Shown: one piece after another, positions 21,384 to 29,943 of the stretch | Numbering within the stretch: the stretch's first letter is position 1 | How the letters are laid out: each line of letters starts with the position of its first letter | Assembly: GCF_013358405.1 (NCBI RefSeq) | Contig: NZ_CP054836.1 | Location: 3,882,001 to 3,946,000, forward strand | Length of the DNA stretch: 64,000 nucleotides | Source of the DNA: Oricola thermophila | GTDB taxonomy: Bacteria; Pseudomonadota; Alphaproteobacteria; Rhizobiales; Rhizobiaceae | Direction of reading: 5' to 3' | The notes under the pieces: model-generated | Databases searched by the model: none | Told to the model about the DNA's origin: nothing | The model's input: only the letters and a program-made list of their open reading frames with translations | Made by a program: the position numbers and the translations under genes

Positions 21384-21647
21384 ATGTCCGACGTGAATGG
21401 CGTCGCCCGCGATCAGTTGCGTGCATTCGTGGAACGAATCGAGCGTCTCGAGGAAGAGAAAAAATCGATCGCCGACGATATCAAGGACGTATATGCCGAG
21501 GCCAAAGGCGTCGGATTCGATACGAAAGTGCTGCGCAAGGTCGTTGCTATTCGCAAGCAGGACCAGAACGAACGGATGGAACAGGAGGCTGTCCTGGATC
21601 TCTATCTTCACGCGCTTGGAATGGTGCCGGCGCCCGAGGAAGAATAG
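21384..21647 (+). CDS. gapR: GapR-family nucleoid-associated protein (DUF2312)
   Basis: An 87-residue protein that is almost wholly helical: [20 protein letters not shown] at the start, then [20 protein letters not shown], the DUF2312 signature. GapR of Caulobacter (89 residues) clamps overtwisted DNA ahead of polymerases and aids topoisomerases. The start at MSDVNG was chosen since it gives the family N-terminus and follows GAGGAG; a 12-residue longer version begins at 21348. It ends 42 bases from the convergent hmuV. Confidence 0.9.
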   Translation: MSDVNGVARDQLRAFVERIERLEEEKKSIADDIKDVYAEAKGVGFDTKVLRKVVAIRKQDQNERMEQEAVLDLYLHALGMVPAPEEE

Positions 21648-21689
21648 TCTGGCAAGGGGCGCGTTTTCCGGTTGTCGGCAACCAATCCG

Positions 21690-22496
21690 CTAAGGCGAAT
21701 TCTGTGGCTGTCCTGCCGCAGAATGTGCTTGGTGAGGCAGCACGAAGATTGAGCCTGCCTGCGGCGGCTGATTCACGGATAATTCGCAGTCATACACCGC
21801 CTGCAGATTTGATGCGGTCAGAACATCAGCCGGCGTACCGGCAGCATGAATACGCCCGTTTTTCAGCAGTACAACGTGGTCCGCATAAATCGCCGTGAGG
21901 TTGAGATCGTGCAGGATTGCCAATACGCCGCCGCCACGGACGGCAAAGTCGCGCGCGACATTCATGATCTGCAACTGGTGGCGGATGTCCAAGCTCGAAA
22001 CCGGTTCATCTAGGAACAGGTAGCGTGCCTTGCCGTCAATGACTGGTGACCAGACCTGGCAGAGGACGCGGGCGAGTTGTACGCGCTGCTGTTCGCCACC
22101 AGAAAGCTCCTGGTACATTCGGCCCTCGAAGCCAGCAAGGTCCACCCGAGCAAGGGCTGCCGACACAACATCCCGATCATCTTCCGTCAGCCCTTCGCGG
22201 GTGCCGAGGCCTACGATCTCTCGCACGGTAAACGGAAACGACAAATTGGACGATTGCGGCAGTACGCCACGAAGTGTTGCCAGTTCCCATGGTTTTGCGC
22301 GTGCGATATCGAGGCTATGCAAGCTGGCATGTCCGGAATAGGGCAAGTCACCGGACAGAGCCCGCAAAAGCGTTGTCTTGCCGGAGCCGTTCGGACCGAT
22401 GACGACCGACAATCGCCCCTCCGGCACGGTCAGGCTCACGCCATCCAGTACCTTCTTCCGGCTCAGTCGGACCTCAATGTTCTGTGCAACGAGCAT
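21690..22496 (-). CDS. hmuV: Heme ABC transporter ATP-binding protein
   Basis: A 268-residue ABC ATPase. Walker A is GPNGSGKTT with K40, the signature is LSGGEQQRVQLARVL, and Walker B is YLFLDEPVSSLD; a switch His is in ILHDLNLT. It powers import of heme across the inner membrane with HmuU and the periplasmic HmuT. Last gene of the minus-strand unit hemP-hmuS-hmuT-hmuU-hmuV, starting six bases after hmuU ends. Confidence 0.95.
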   Translation of the reverse strand: MLVAQNIEVRLSRKKVLDGVSLTVPEGRLSVVIGPNGSGKTTLLRALSGDLPYSGHASLHSLDIARAKPWELATLRGVLPQSSNLSFPFTVREIVGLGTREGLTEDDRDVVSAALARVDLAGFEGRMYQELSGGEQQRVQLARVLCQVWSPVIDGKARYLFLDEPVSSLDIRHQLQIMNVARDFAVRGGGVLAILHDLNLTAIYADHVVLLKNGRIHAAGTPADVLTASNLQAVYDCELSVNQPPQAGSIFVLPHQAHSAAGQPQNSP

Positions 22497-22502
22497 GGTG
22501 TC

Positions 22503-23591
22503 CTAGAGGTCAATGATGCCGCGCTTGCGCAGCAATATCCAGAGGAAGAATGGTGCGCCGGCCGCGGCCGTTACAATTCCGATGGGCAGTTCTGCAGGTG
22601 CCACGATTTGTCGGGCGATCGTGTCCGCAAACAGAAGCAGGGTCGCGCCGAGAAGGGCGGATGCGGGCAGCAGGTAGCGGTGGTCCGGGCCGATGGCGAG
22701 CCGCAGGAGATGCGGTACGACAATTCCAACAAAACCTATGCCGCCCGAAACGGCCACGGATGCTCCGGTGGCAGAAGCAACGCAGACAATTGCGGCGTTC
22801 TTGAACCGCTGCACGTCGGTTCCGAGATGGCGCGCCGAGGCCTCTCCAAGCGCAAGCGCATTTAGCCCGCGCGCCATCAGCGGTAGGGCGAAAAGGACCG
22901 GCAAGATCAGAGGCGCGACCATGAAGTTCTTCGACCAGGTTGCGCCGGCGAGTGAACCGAGCCCCCAGAAGGTCAGGTCGCGCAATTGCTGGTCATTTGC
23001 CCAGAAGACGAGGAGTCCTGTGAATGCGCCGGACAATGCGCCGAGTGCGATACCGGCAAGCAGCATTGTGGCAACCGAGGTGTGTCCATGCCTTGTCGAG
23101 ATTCGGTAGAGGACCAGGGTCGACGCGAGCCCGCCGAGAAAGGCGGAGAATGGAATGGCGTAGATGCCGAAAAACGCTGCAACAGGTGCCAGAATTGAGC
23201 CTTGCAGCACGATGAAAGCAACCGCTCCCAGACCGGCGCCCGCCGAGACGCCTACAATACCGGGATCGGCGAGCGGATTGCGGAATACGCCCTGCATGAT
23301 CGCGCCCGAGACGGCAAGAGCCGCCCCGATCAGCACGCCGAGCACCGCTCGCGGCATGCGGATGTCGAAGACGACAATACGGTCGGCGAGATCGAGGGTT
23401 CCCGACCGCAGACCCGCCGCCTCGAGAAACACCTGCCATGCCGATGCGCCGGATGCTCCCGACGCCAGGCTGAAAAAGAAGGAAAGGACGAGAAGAAGTG
23501 CGAGCGCGATTATCGCCGCGCGCGCTGCGGCGGAACGGTCGCCCTTGCGCCGCGACATCCGAACAGTGGCAAGGGTATCAGCGAAGGTCAT
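22503..23591 (-). CDS. hmuU: Heme ABC transporter permease
   Basis: A 362-residue FecCD-family permease with about ten hydrophobic segments. Typical motifs are RMPRAVLGVLIGAALAVSGA, RNPLADPGIVGVSAGAGLGA and GGIGFVGIVVPHLLRLAIGP. It is the membrane channel of the heme importer. The start at 23591 overlaps the hmuT stop by 14 bases; an alternative in-frame start lies at 23558 (MSRRKGDRS), and a start at 23618 is less likely. The N-terminal 24 residues are basic and cytoplasmic. Confidence 0.94.
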   Translation of the reverse strand: MTFADTLATVRMSRRKGDRSAAARAAIIALALLLVLSFFFSLASGASGASAWQVFLEAAGLRSGTLDLADRIVVFDIRMPRAVLGVLIGAALAVSGAIMQGVFRNPLADPGIVGVSAGAGLGAVAFIVLQGSILAPVAAFFGIYAIPFSAFLGGLASTLVLYRISTRHGHTSVATMLLAGIALGALSGAFTGLLVFWANDQQLRDLTFWGLGSLAGATWSKNFMVAPLILPVLFALPLMARGLNALALGEASARHLGTDVQRFKNAAIVCVASATGASVAVSGGIGFVGIVVPHLLRLAIGPDHRYLLPASALLGATLLLFADTIARQIVAPAELPIGIVTAAAGAPFFLWILLRKRGIIDL

Positions 23592-24489
23592 TGCCGTACA
23601 AAGCCTTGGCCAGATCAAGCGCTGCCGCCGCCGTGCGCGGACCGAAGCCGAGCAGGTATAGCCCGTCCATGCGGACGAACGCGCGGTTCCTTCCGGCCCG
23701 GGTCGATTTCAGGCCGGGATGCGAGAACAGAGCCTCGTCGTCAATCGTGAACCCGTCCCCGCGATCCATCATCAGAACGACATCCGGATCGGCGGAAATC
23801 AGCGCCTCGTCGGTGAGTTGCTTGTAACCCGCGAACTCGGTGAGCGCATTCTCTGCACCGGCCAATCGGAGTATGCCATCTGCGGCAGTCCCGGTGCCAG
23901 AAGCCATGATACGGCCATCCTGCATGGACAGAATAAACAGCACACGCTTCCTTTGCTTGATTTCGGCGACTGCAACCGAAAGTTCCGTTATTTGCTCAGA
24001 CAGGTCCGCACGCAGAGCATCGCCCTTCTCGCGGACGCCGAGCGCTTCGGAAACTATCCGGATCGCGGCATCGATGCCCTCGGCGTCATATTCCTGCGGC
24101 ACCTCGACGTAGGGAATGCTGGCGGCTTTCAACACGTCGATGGCCTCGGGCGGTCCGCTTCCTTCGCTTGCCAGGATCAGGTCCGGCCGGATCGACAGGA
24201 CACCTTCCGGTGCCAGGGCGCGCATGTAGCCGACATCGGGCAGTTCGCGTGCCTCTTCAGGCCACGTGCTGGTCGAGTCTCGCCCGACAAGCCGGCCTTC
24301 TTCGCCGAGTGCAAAGACGATTTCCGTGATCGCGCCGCCAATGGACAGGATACGTCGCGGGCTTTCTTGCGCGTCCGCCGAAGCATTGCGAGTCACAAGC
24401 AGAAGCAGGACCATTGCTGCGCAGGCAGCGGACCAGAGAAGGCTCCGCGGTCTTCCGGCGGACAGAGCATGGCGAATGAGAAGCAGCAT
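23578..24489 (-). CDS. hmuT: Periplasmic heme-binding protein
   Basis: A 303-residue solute-binding protein of the FepB/HmuT type. A signal segment SLLWSAACAAMVLLLLVTR is followed by the mature domain beginning ESPRRILSIGGAITEIVFAL. Conserved RDSTSTWPEEARELPDVGYM and SADPDVVLMMDRGDG fit heme-binding family members. It hands heme to HmuUV. The start at MLLLIRHALS sits 11 bases downstream of the hmuS stop; a start at 24537 would place extra residues in front of the signal peptide. Confidence 0.94.
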   Translation of the reverse strand: MLLLIRHALSAGRPRSLLWSAACAAMVLLLLVTRNASADAQESPRRILSIGGAITEIVFALGEEGRLVGRDSTSTWPEEARELPDVGYMRALAPEGVLSIRPDLILASEGSGPPEAIDVLKAASIPYVEVPQEYDAEGIDAAIRIVSEALGVREKGDALRADLSEQITELSVAVAEIKQRKRVLFILSMQDGRIMASGTGTAADGILRLAGAENALTEFAGYKQLTDEALISADPDVVLMMDRGDGFTIDDEALFSHPGLKSTRAGRNRAFVRMDGLYLLGFGPRTAAAALDLAKALYGNDLR

Positions 24490-24499
24490 TTCGGAAACC

Positions 24500-25570
24500 T
24501 CATGCGGTAGCGATGGCGGAATGGCGCGGCAAACCATTCACCAGCATCTGCCAGTCCGGGCGGTTTGCCTGTCCGGCAGACCAGATGCCATTGACGAGCA
24601 GGATGCGGTCACCGGTCGAATCATAGGCCTCCACAGACAGGACATCACCGTCTCTGGAGGGGCGCCTTAGTGCCCAGCACTCGGCAATCGCCGTCGTGCG
24701 CAGATGGAGGTGAAAATCGGGATCCATGACGTTTAGCCAGTCCCCGGTACGCCTGACGTTGGCGATCAAGCCGGAATGGATCTGCAGCATGCCCGGGTTG
24801 CGCACGAACACCATAAGCGGAACACGTTCATTGGCGGCGATGTTCAGCAGCGCCTCCATGGCGTCGTCGGTGATACGCCAAGCATATCGATCGCCTATTG
24901 AGCGGATCGCCTGCAACCGCCTGAAACCCAGTCGCGCGATCATTCCCTGGAATTTGTGTGTATCCTCGATTGAGGCCCAACGCCGACGCAGTTCTTCAAC
25001 CAGTTCTTCTCCCGGATCGGTCGCCGGTACCCGTTCGGTGTGCGGGGCGAAGCCGGGAATTCGCGCATTTTCCGGCATCCGAACGTCATCAATGATTTTC
25101 TGCCAAGCGCCGAGATCGCTGTTGTGGCGGAAATGGATCTTGTGCACGGCATCGCCGTGCGCATCGAAGAACTGGATGCTTCGCGCGATCCCTTTTGCGG
25201 TGTCCTTCTCTACCGCGAAGGCGTGCACCCAATGCGCCCGGAAAATTCGCAGGTCCATCGCCTTTCCAAGGAACATCGCGACCCGTCCGCGCGGAGTGTA
25301 GTTTTCGTAAACACCGATTTTCTCGTGAACGGCGTGTTCATTGCGCGTCAGCGCCATCAACTCGCCAACCGAGGCGAGGCGCGGCAGGATTGCATCGAGA
25401 TCGGGCGAAAGGCGCGTGACACCTTCGCCCTCCCAGGCCGCGGTGAACTCGCCTTCGGATATGCCAAGCTTGCTTGCCAGGTCCCGTTCGCGGGTTTCCG
25501 GCTCGGCTGCCTTGGCCGACCTGATTTCTTCCGGCGCAAGGCGGATTTCTCTATTCATCTGGTAGCTCAC
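24500..25570 (-). CDS. hmuS: Heme-degrading/heme chaperone protein HmuS (HemS family)
   Basis: A 356-residue cytoplasmic protein made of two HemS-like half-repeats (about 30-180 and 205-345). LGKAMDLRIFRAHWVHAFAV and FFDAHGDAVHKIHFRHN mark the first, RVPLMVFVRNPGMLQIHSG and FHLHLRTTAIAECWALRRPS the second; a family His/Arg set binds heme. It receives imported heme and delivers or breaks it. The start is GTG at 25570, overlapping the hemP stop as GTGA; an ATG four codons later is an alternative. Confidence 0.94.
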   Translation of the reverse strand: MSYQMNREIRLAPEEIRSAKAAEPETRERDLASKLGISEGEFTAAWEGEGVTRLSPDLDAILPRLASVGELMALTRNEHAVHEKIGVYENYTPRGRVAMFLGKAMDLRIFRAHWVHAFAVEKDTAKGIARSIQFFDAHGDAVHKIHFRHNSDLGAWQKIIDDVRMPENARIPGFAPHTERVPATDPGEELVEELRRRWASIEDTHKFQGMIARLGFRRLQAIRSIGDRYAWRITDDAMEALLNIAANERVPLMVFVRNPGMLQIHSGLIANVRRTGDWLNVMDPDFHLHLRTTAIAECWALRRPSRDGDVLSVEAYDSTGDRILLVNGIWSAGQANRPDWQMLVNGLPRHSAIATA

Positions 25571-25761
25571 TTGTTGAGTATCAGCTTGCCCTGCCGGGTT
25601 ATCTTGAGCCGATAGATCGTTCCGTCATGGTTGATGCAGATCTCGGTCGCGCCATTGAAAAGCTGCGCGCTGTTGTAGACGGCGATGCCGCCGGGAAGCG
25701 TTCCTATCTGCGGGTTCATGGCGTCATGTGCCGGTACCCGGTTATTCTGCTCTGTCATCAT
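25567..25761 (-). CDS. hemP: HemP/HmuP hemin uptake protein
   Basis: A 64-residue protein. The C-terminal half carries the HemP pattern, with LFNGATEICINHDGTIYRLK ending in TRQGKLILNK. In Bradyrhizobium and Burkholderia, HmuP/HemP is needed as a co-activator for transcription of the heme receptor gene. Two consecutive ATG codons begin at 25761 and 25758. It is the first gene of the hmuSTUV unit, divergent from hmuR. Confidence 0.92.
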   Translation of the reverse strand: MMTEQNNRVPAHDAMNPQIGTLPGGIAVYNSAQLFNGATEICINHDGTIYRLKITRQGKLILNK

Positions 25762-25825
25762 TCTCGCACTGCTGAATCGTAAACGCCTGGCTGGCCGGAA
25801 CGCTGGCTCGGCGACTGGAGGTCAA

Positions 25826-25896
25826 AATCAAACTTGACTCTCATCGTCATGTTTCATATCGGATGCAATACATGAGTGAATGTGTCAAGTTTGATT
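25826..25896. promoter_or_regulatory. Divergent hemP/hmuR control region with 13-bp inverted repeat
   Basis: AATCAAACTTGAC (25826-25838) and GTCAAGTTTGATT (25884-25896) are exact reverse complements, 45 bases apart. Each arm supplies a -35 TTGAC facing inward: TTGACT at 25834-25839 for hmuR, with TATCGG 17 bases on, and TTGACA on the minus strand for hemP. Between them lies TCATGT-N17-ACATGA (25847-25875), operator-like. Iron regulators of the group (Irr, RirA) are candidates, but no textbook Irr or Fur box was recognised. Confidence 0.6.
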
Positions 25897-25973
25897 AGAC
25901 AGTTTCTCACTCACAAGGCCAGCAAGCCGCCCGCCAGCAAGCCGTTTTACCCGTTTAGAATCAGGAGAAGGCA

Positions 25974-28169
25974 ATGGGGTTGGTGGGGCATAAGTCAGCG
26001 ATTTTGGCAGGCGGTGTCGCGTTGGGAGTCTTGTGCATGGCATCTTCGGCTGTCGCACAGGAAGACGTCGTGGATTCCGGGCAGCCGACGCTTCTGCAGC
26101 GGTTGATCTTGTTGGGCAAGGAGAGGGAAGCGGGGTCGGTCGCCGGTACGCCGCTTGCAACCCAGACGACGGACGAAGAGATCGAGCGCAATCAGATAGA
26201 CAGCATCGTCGACCTGGGTAATACGACCGAGCCGGGAATCGGCACGGGGGCCGCGGGTCGCGGCGTCAATATTCGCGGACTTGAAGCCGATCGCATCCTG
26301 ACAACAATCGACGGAATTCCGATACCCTTTCTCGTCAATGATGCGCGCAGCGGTGTGAACAGCGCCGATGGCGGTGTCGATACATTCGATTTCTCCAGCC
26401 TTTCGACCGTTGATATCGTTCGCGGTGCCGATTCCAGTCGCGCCGGTTCCGGGGCTCTCGGCGGCGCGGTTGTTTTGCGCACGCTCGAGCCGGGCGATCT
26501 GCTGGAAGAAGATGACAATTTTGGCGGTATTGCCAGGACAACCTATGACAGCAGGGATCAGTCCATCGGGGGCGTCGTGGCGATCGCCGGGCGCAGAAAC
26601 GATACATCCGTCCTGCTGCAGGCCGGCTATACACGCGGCCACGAGATGGATAACCAGGGAACGGTCGGGGGCACAGGGGCCGGTCGTTCCCAGCCGAATC
26701 CCGTCGATTATGACGAGCACAACCTGCTCTTCAAGATTCGTCAGGATGTTGGCGCCGGTCATATGGTGGGTTTGACCGCTGAACGTTTCCGCAATGATTC
26801 GTCGACAGACCTCTTCACCGAGGAAGGCAGTACCTATTCCGAACTTGACGGCGAAGATGTCAATGAACGCAATCGCGTATCGATAGACTATCGATACGAG
26901 GCGCCGATCCCTGGTGCGCTGGTGGATCGGGCGGATGCCAAGCTGTACTGGCAGCGGCTGCAATCCTTCGCCGGTGTTGAAGGTGTGCGCGTCGATTCGC
27001 TGGCGGGTGACTGGATGCGTGGCAACGACCTGACCGAGAATGCCGTTGGCTTCACGGGGGCGGCGGAGCGCAGTCTCGAAGTCGGCGCTTCAACCCATCT
27101 TCTTTCCGTGGGGCTCGACATGTCGCTTTCGCGCTTCGAACAGTATTCGAGCGGTGACGACGCTTGCGACACGATTTCTCCGCCGCCGTTCGCGTGCATG
27201 TTCTACCACAACAACAAGTCCGACATGCCGGATATCGACGCCTATCGCGTCGGCCTGTTCGTGGATGACGAGATTTCGTTCGGGGATAGCGGTTTCAGCC
27301 TGACGCCCGGCCTGCGCTACGACTGGTATGACTACAAGCCCAGGGACACGGCCGACTTTCCCGGTACGCTGCCCAAAGAACGCAGCGACTACCAGTTCTC
27401 GCCGAAACTCCGCGCCGGCTACCGGGTCGATCCCGGCCTGCAGCTGTTCGCGCAGTGGAGCATGGCATTCAAGGCACCGAATGTCAGCCAGCTCTACCTG
27501 AACTACGACAACGCGCCGTTCTATCGGTCGATCGGCAATCCCGACCTCGAACCCGAAACGAGCCATGGCTTCGAAGTCGGCGCGAATTTCGGCGACGAAG
27601 ACCAAGGCGGCCGCATTACGGCATTCTACAACAAGTATCGGAATTTCATCGATAGCGAGACCAGCTACACGGTGCCGGGCTATTCCTTCAGCACCACCTA
27701 CGAGAATCTCGATCGCGTGGAAATCTACGGATTCGAGGCGGAACTGCACAAGCGATTCGAGAACGGGTTCAGCTTGAGCGGAGCGTTCGCCCTTGCGCAC
27801 GGAAAGGACGAGGATACCGGTGACCTGATCGACTCGGTTGCCCCGCTGAAAGCCGTTGTGGGCATAGGCTACGAAACCGAGACCTGGGGAACCGATGCCC
27901 GTCTCATCGGCGTAGCGCCGGTCGACGCGGAATCGCCTGCGGCGTTCAAGCCCGATGGCTATGCGATCGTGAACCTGACCGGATGGTGGGAGCCGGAAAA
28001 CCTGAACGGATTCCGCTTGTCGGGTGGCGTCTACAATCTTTTCGATACCGAATATTATGACGCCGTGAAGTGGCGTGACCTCGATCTCACGTCATCCTCG
28101 GCCCAGCCGATGGCGTACTATTCCGAGCCGGGGCGCACCTTCAAGGTGACGCTTACGCAACGCTTCTAA
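25974..28169 (+). CDS. hmuR: TonB-dependent heme receptor
   Basis: A 731-residue outer-membrane receptor. A signal peptide (about 1-28) precedes a plug domain (about 55-175, with GVNIRGLEADRILTTIDGIP and SSLSTVDIVRGADSSRAGSG), then a 22-strand barrel ending in Phe (KVTLTQRF). Heme receptors bear a FRAP...NPNL pair; here FKAPNVSQLYLN and IGNPDLEPETS occupy those places. A strong ribosome site AGGAGAAGG precedes ATG. It sits between divergent hmu transport genes and its energising exbB-exbD-tonB, so heme or hemoprotein is the likely ligand. Confidence 0.94.
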   Translation: MGLVGHKSAILAGGVALGVLCMASSAVAQEDVVDSGQPTLLQRLILLGKEREAGSVAGTPLATQTTDEEIERNQIDSIVDLGNTTEPGIGTGAAGRGVNIRGLEADRILTTIDGIPIPFLVNDARSGVNSADGGVDTFDFSSLSTVDIVRGADSSRAGSGALGGAVVLRTLEPGDLLEEDDNFGGIARTTYDSRDQSIGGVVAIAGRRNDTSVLLQAGYTRGHEMDNQGTVGGTGAGRSQPNPVDYDEHNLLFKIRQDVGAGHMVGLTAERFRNDSSTDLFTEEGSTYSELDGEDVNERNRVSIDYRYEAPIPGALVDRADAKLYWQRLQSFAGVEGVRVDSLAGDWMRGNDLTENAVGFTGAAERSLEVGASTHLLSVGLDMSLSRFEQYSSGDDACDTISPPPFACMFYHNNKSDMPDIDAYRVGLFVDDEISFGDSGFSLTPGLRYDWYDYKPRDTADFPGTLPKERSDYQFSPKLRAGYRVDPGLQLFAQWSMAFKAPNVSQLYLNYDNAPFYRSIGNPDLEPETSHGFEVGANFGDEDQGGRITAFYNKYRNFIDSETSYTVPGYSFSTTYENLDRVEIYGFEAELHKRFENGFSLSGAFALAHGKDEDTGDLIDSVAPLKAVVGIGYETETWGTDARLIGVAPVDAESPAAFKPDGYAIVNLTGWWEPENLNGFRLSGGVYNLFDTEYYDAVKWRDLDLTSSSAQPMAYYSEPGRTFKVTLTQRF

Positions 28170-28198
28170 CGCGGATGGTGGAACAGGCTTTCGCAGGG

Positions 28199-28220
28199 CG
28201 CCGCGGCCCCGGCCGCGGCG
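28199..28220. repeat. Perfect GC hairpin downstream of hmuR
   Basis: CGCCGCGGCC-CC-GGCCGCGGCG, a 10-bp inverted repeat 30 bases after the hmuR stop and 34 bases before the next promoter. It has no T run; it may weaken read-through or protect the hmuR 3' end. Confidence 0.6.
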
Positions 28221-28247
28221 ATCAGCAAAGGGGGCGGGTTTCGAAAT

Positions 28248-28293
28248 GCAAACTTGACTCCGATTGTCCTGTTTTATATCGGATTCAAACATG
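28248..28293 (+). promoter_or_regulatory. Second copy of the heme promoter element
   Basis: CAAACTTGACTC..GTC.TGTTT.ATATCGGAT matches the hmuR promoter almost base for base over about 45 positions, including TTGACT (28254-28259), a 17-base gap, TATCGG, then CAA.ACATGAG. It lies about 100 bases upstream of the secreted protein-exbB-exbD-exbD-tonB genes. Confidence 0.65.
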
Positions 28294-28394
28294 AGCAAAA
28301 ATATCATGTTTGTGCCGTGAAACCCTTCAATGCCCCGCGATGGGCGACTCCGGTCGCGGGATCGCAGCCTAAGTGAAGAGAGGATCATCTACAC

Positions 28395-28853
28395 ATGAAA
28401 CAGGCAGGACGACACTCCCACGTCTGGCAAGTCAGGGCCGCGATAAGCCTGGCGTGCGTCCTTGCCCTGTCGGGGCCGGTCTTTTCGCAGGACAAAGCGC
28501 CGGCCCCGCATCTATCCCTGGAACTGAATGCCCTGCAGCAGATCGAAGAATCCTGCCGCATCGTGTTCCTGGCCGAGAACCGTCTCGGGGCCGATCTCGA
28601 AGCGCTTGCCTACGAGACGGTATTGATCGGGACTGACGGGGTCGTCGACCGGCTGACGCTGTTCGATTTCCAGGCGCTGCCGGAGGGGCGCAAGCGCGTG
28701 CGCCAGTTCGACCTCGACAATGCGAAATGCGGGGCGATTGGCAGCGTCCTTATCAACGGCGCGGCGTCCTGCTCCGGCAGCGGGCTTTCGGGCGATGAGT
28801 GCATCGACAGGCTGAGGGTCACGTCGAAGACCGCGGTCGAGTTGGCAGGATGA
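28395..28853 (+). CDS. Secreted hypothetical protein of the heme/TonB operon
   Basis: A 152-residue protein with a signal peptide (AAISLACVLALSGPVFSQ). The mature part has four cysteines (CRIVF, KCGAIG, SCSGSG, ECIDRL) in an oxidised-periplasm style and patches such as EESCRIVFLAENRLGADLE. I do not recognise a named family; similar proteins occur just upstream of exbB in rhizobial heme loci. The stop overlaps the exbB start (ATGA), so it is translated with the energy-transducing genes. Confidence 0.75.
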   Translation: MKQAGRHSHVWQVRAAISLACVLALSGPVFSQDKAPAPHLSLELNALQQIEESCRIVFLAENRLGADLEALAYETVLIGTDGVVDRLTLFDFQALPEGRKRVRQFDLDNAKCGAIGSVLINGAASCSGSGLSGDECIDRLRVTSKTAVELAG

Positions 28854-29566
28854 AGCCGATGATCGATGGCACGTTGCAACGCATTGCGGATTTTCTGGCT
28901 CTTGGCGGTCCTGTCGTGACCGTTCTGGTCGGTGTCTCGGTCATATCTGCTGCGCTGGTCATTGCGAAGATCTGGCAATTCCTCGTGGAGCGGGTTGGCC
29001 GGCATACCAACATGGACCGTGCCCTGGCGCACTGGAACGCGGGCAATCGCCAGCTGGCAATATCCGATCTGTCCGCAAGTCGAAGTGCCGCCGGTGCCCT
29101 TGTTCGCCAGGGCATGGCGACGATCGCCGAAGCCGGGTCCGACGAGAAGGATGCCGTCAGCGAGCGGCTCCAGGCGGAGGCATTTGCCTATCTTGCCAGG
29201 TTGCAATCCGGGTTTCGCGCGCTCGATGCAATTGCTCAGCTTTCACCCCTGATCGGACTTTTCGGCACCGTTCTGGGCATGATCGAAGCTTTCCGGAGTC
29301 TCCAGGAAGCGGGAAACTCGGTCGACCCCTCCCTGCTCGCCGGCGGCATATGGGTTGCGCTCCTGACGACCGCGGTCGGGCTGGCGGTCGCCATGCCGAC
29401 ATCGCTGTTTCTCACCTGGTTCGAGAGCCGGGTGGCGCGTGAGCGCGAGCTTCTGGCGCGTGCGCTGACGATCATTCTCAATCCCGTGCAACTGGCCGAG
29501 CCGGTTGCGATATCCCGCGAACAACCGACCGGAATGACGGGGGAGGCGCCGGTTCATGCAGCTTGA
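28850..29566 (+). CDS. exbB: ExbB-like proton-channel protein
   Basis: A 238-residue MotA/TolQ/ExbB-family protein with three transmembrane segments: about 20-42, 120-140 (within LSPLIGLFGTVLGMIEAF) and 165-190 (LLAGGIWVALLTTAVGLAVA). It forms the inner-membrane channel that powers TonB. The start at MKPMIDG overlaps the preceding stop; a second Met three residues on is possible. The gene overlaps exbD by 11 bases. Confidence 0.93.
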   Translation: MKPMIDGTLQRIADFLALGGPVVTVLVGVSVISAALVIAKIWQFLVERVGRHTNMDRALAHWNAGNRQLAISDLSASRSAAGALVRQGMATIAEAGSDEKDAVSERLQAEAFAYLARLQSGFRALDAIAQLSPLIGLFGTVLGMIEAFRSLQEAGNSVDPSLLAGGIWVALLTTAVGLAVAMPTSLFLTWFESRVARERELLARALTIILNPVQLAEPVAISREQPTGMTGEAPVHAA

Positions 29567-29933
29567 GCTGGCAGAGCGAAGGCGTGGCACGATCTCGATG
29601 ACATCGCTGATCGATGTCATTTTCCTGCTGCTGCTTTTCTTCATGCTGTCGTCGACCTTTGCCAAGTTCGGCGAAATCGAGCTGACCGCCGCCGGCGCCG
29701 CCGCGGAGCGGGAGGTCAAGCCGGTCTATCTCCGCCTTTCCGACGACCGGCTGATTCTCAACGGCAAAGAGGTCGAACTCGCGGATATTGCGGACGTCCT
29801 GGGACGACAGGCCGAACAGGGCGCCAATACCGTGCTGCTGGCACTGGATTCCGAAACCGTGTCGCAACGCTTCGTCGATGTCTATGCCCTCCTGAAAGGC
29901 GTACCCGGTTTCGCCGTCGCTGTCGTGCATTGA
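29556..29933 (+). CDS. exbD: ExbD/TolR-family protein, first copy
   Basis: A 125-residue protein: a short cytoplasmic N-terminus, one transmembrane helix with the essential Asp in SMTSLIDVIFLLLLFFMLSS, and a periplasmic ExbD domain. It gates the ExbB proton channel. It overlaps exbB and is followed 10 bases later by a second exbD. Confidence 0.94.
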   Translation: MQLELAERRRGTISMTSLIDVIFLLLLFFMLSSTFAKFGEIELTAAGAAAEREVKPVYLRLSDDRLILNGKEVELADIADVLGRQAEQGANTVLLALDSETVSQRFVDVYALLKGVPGFAVAVVH

Positions 29934-29943
29934 GGTTCGTGCC

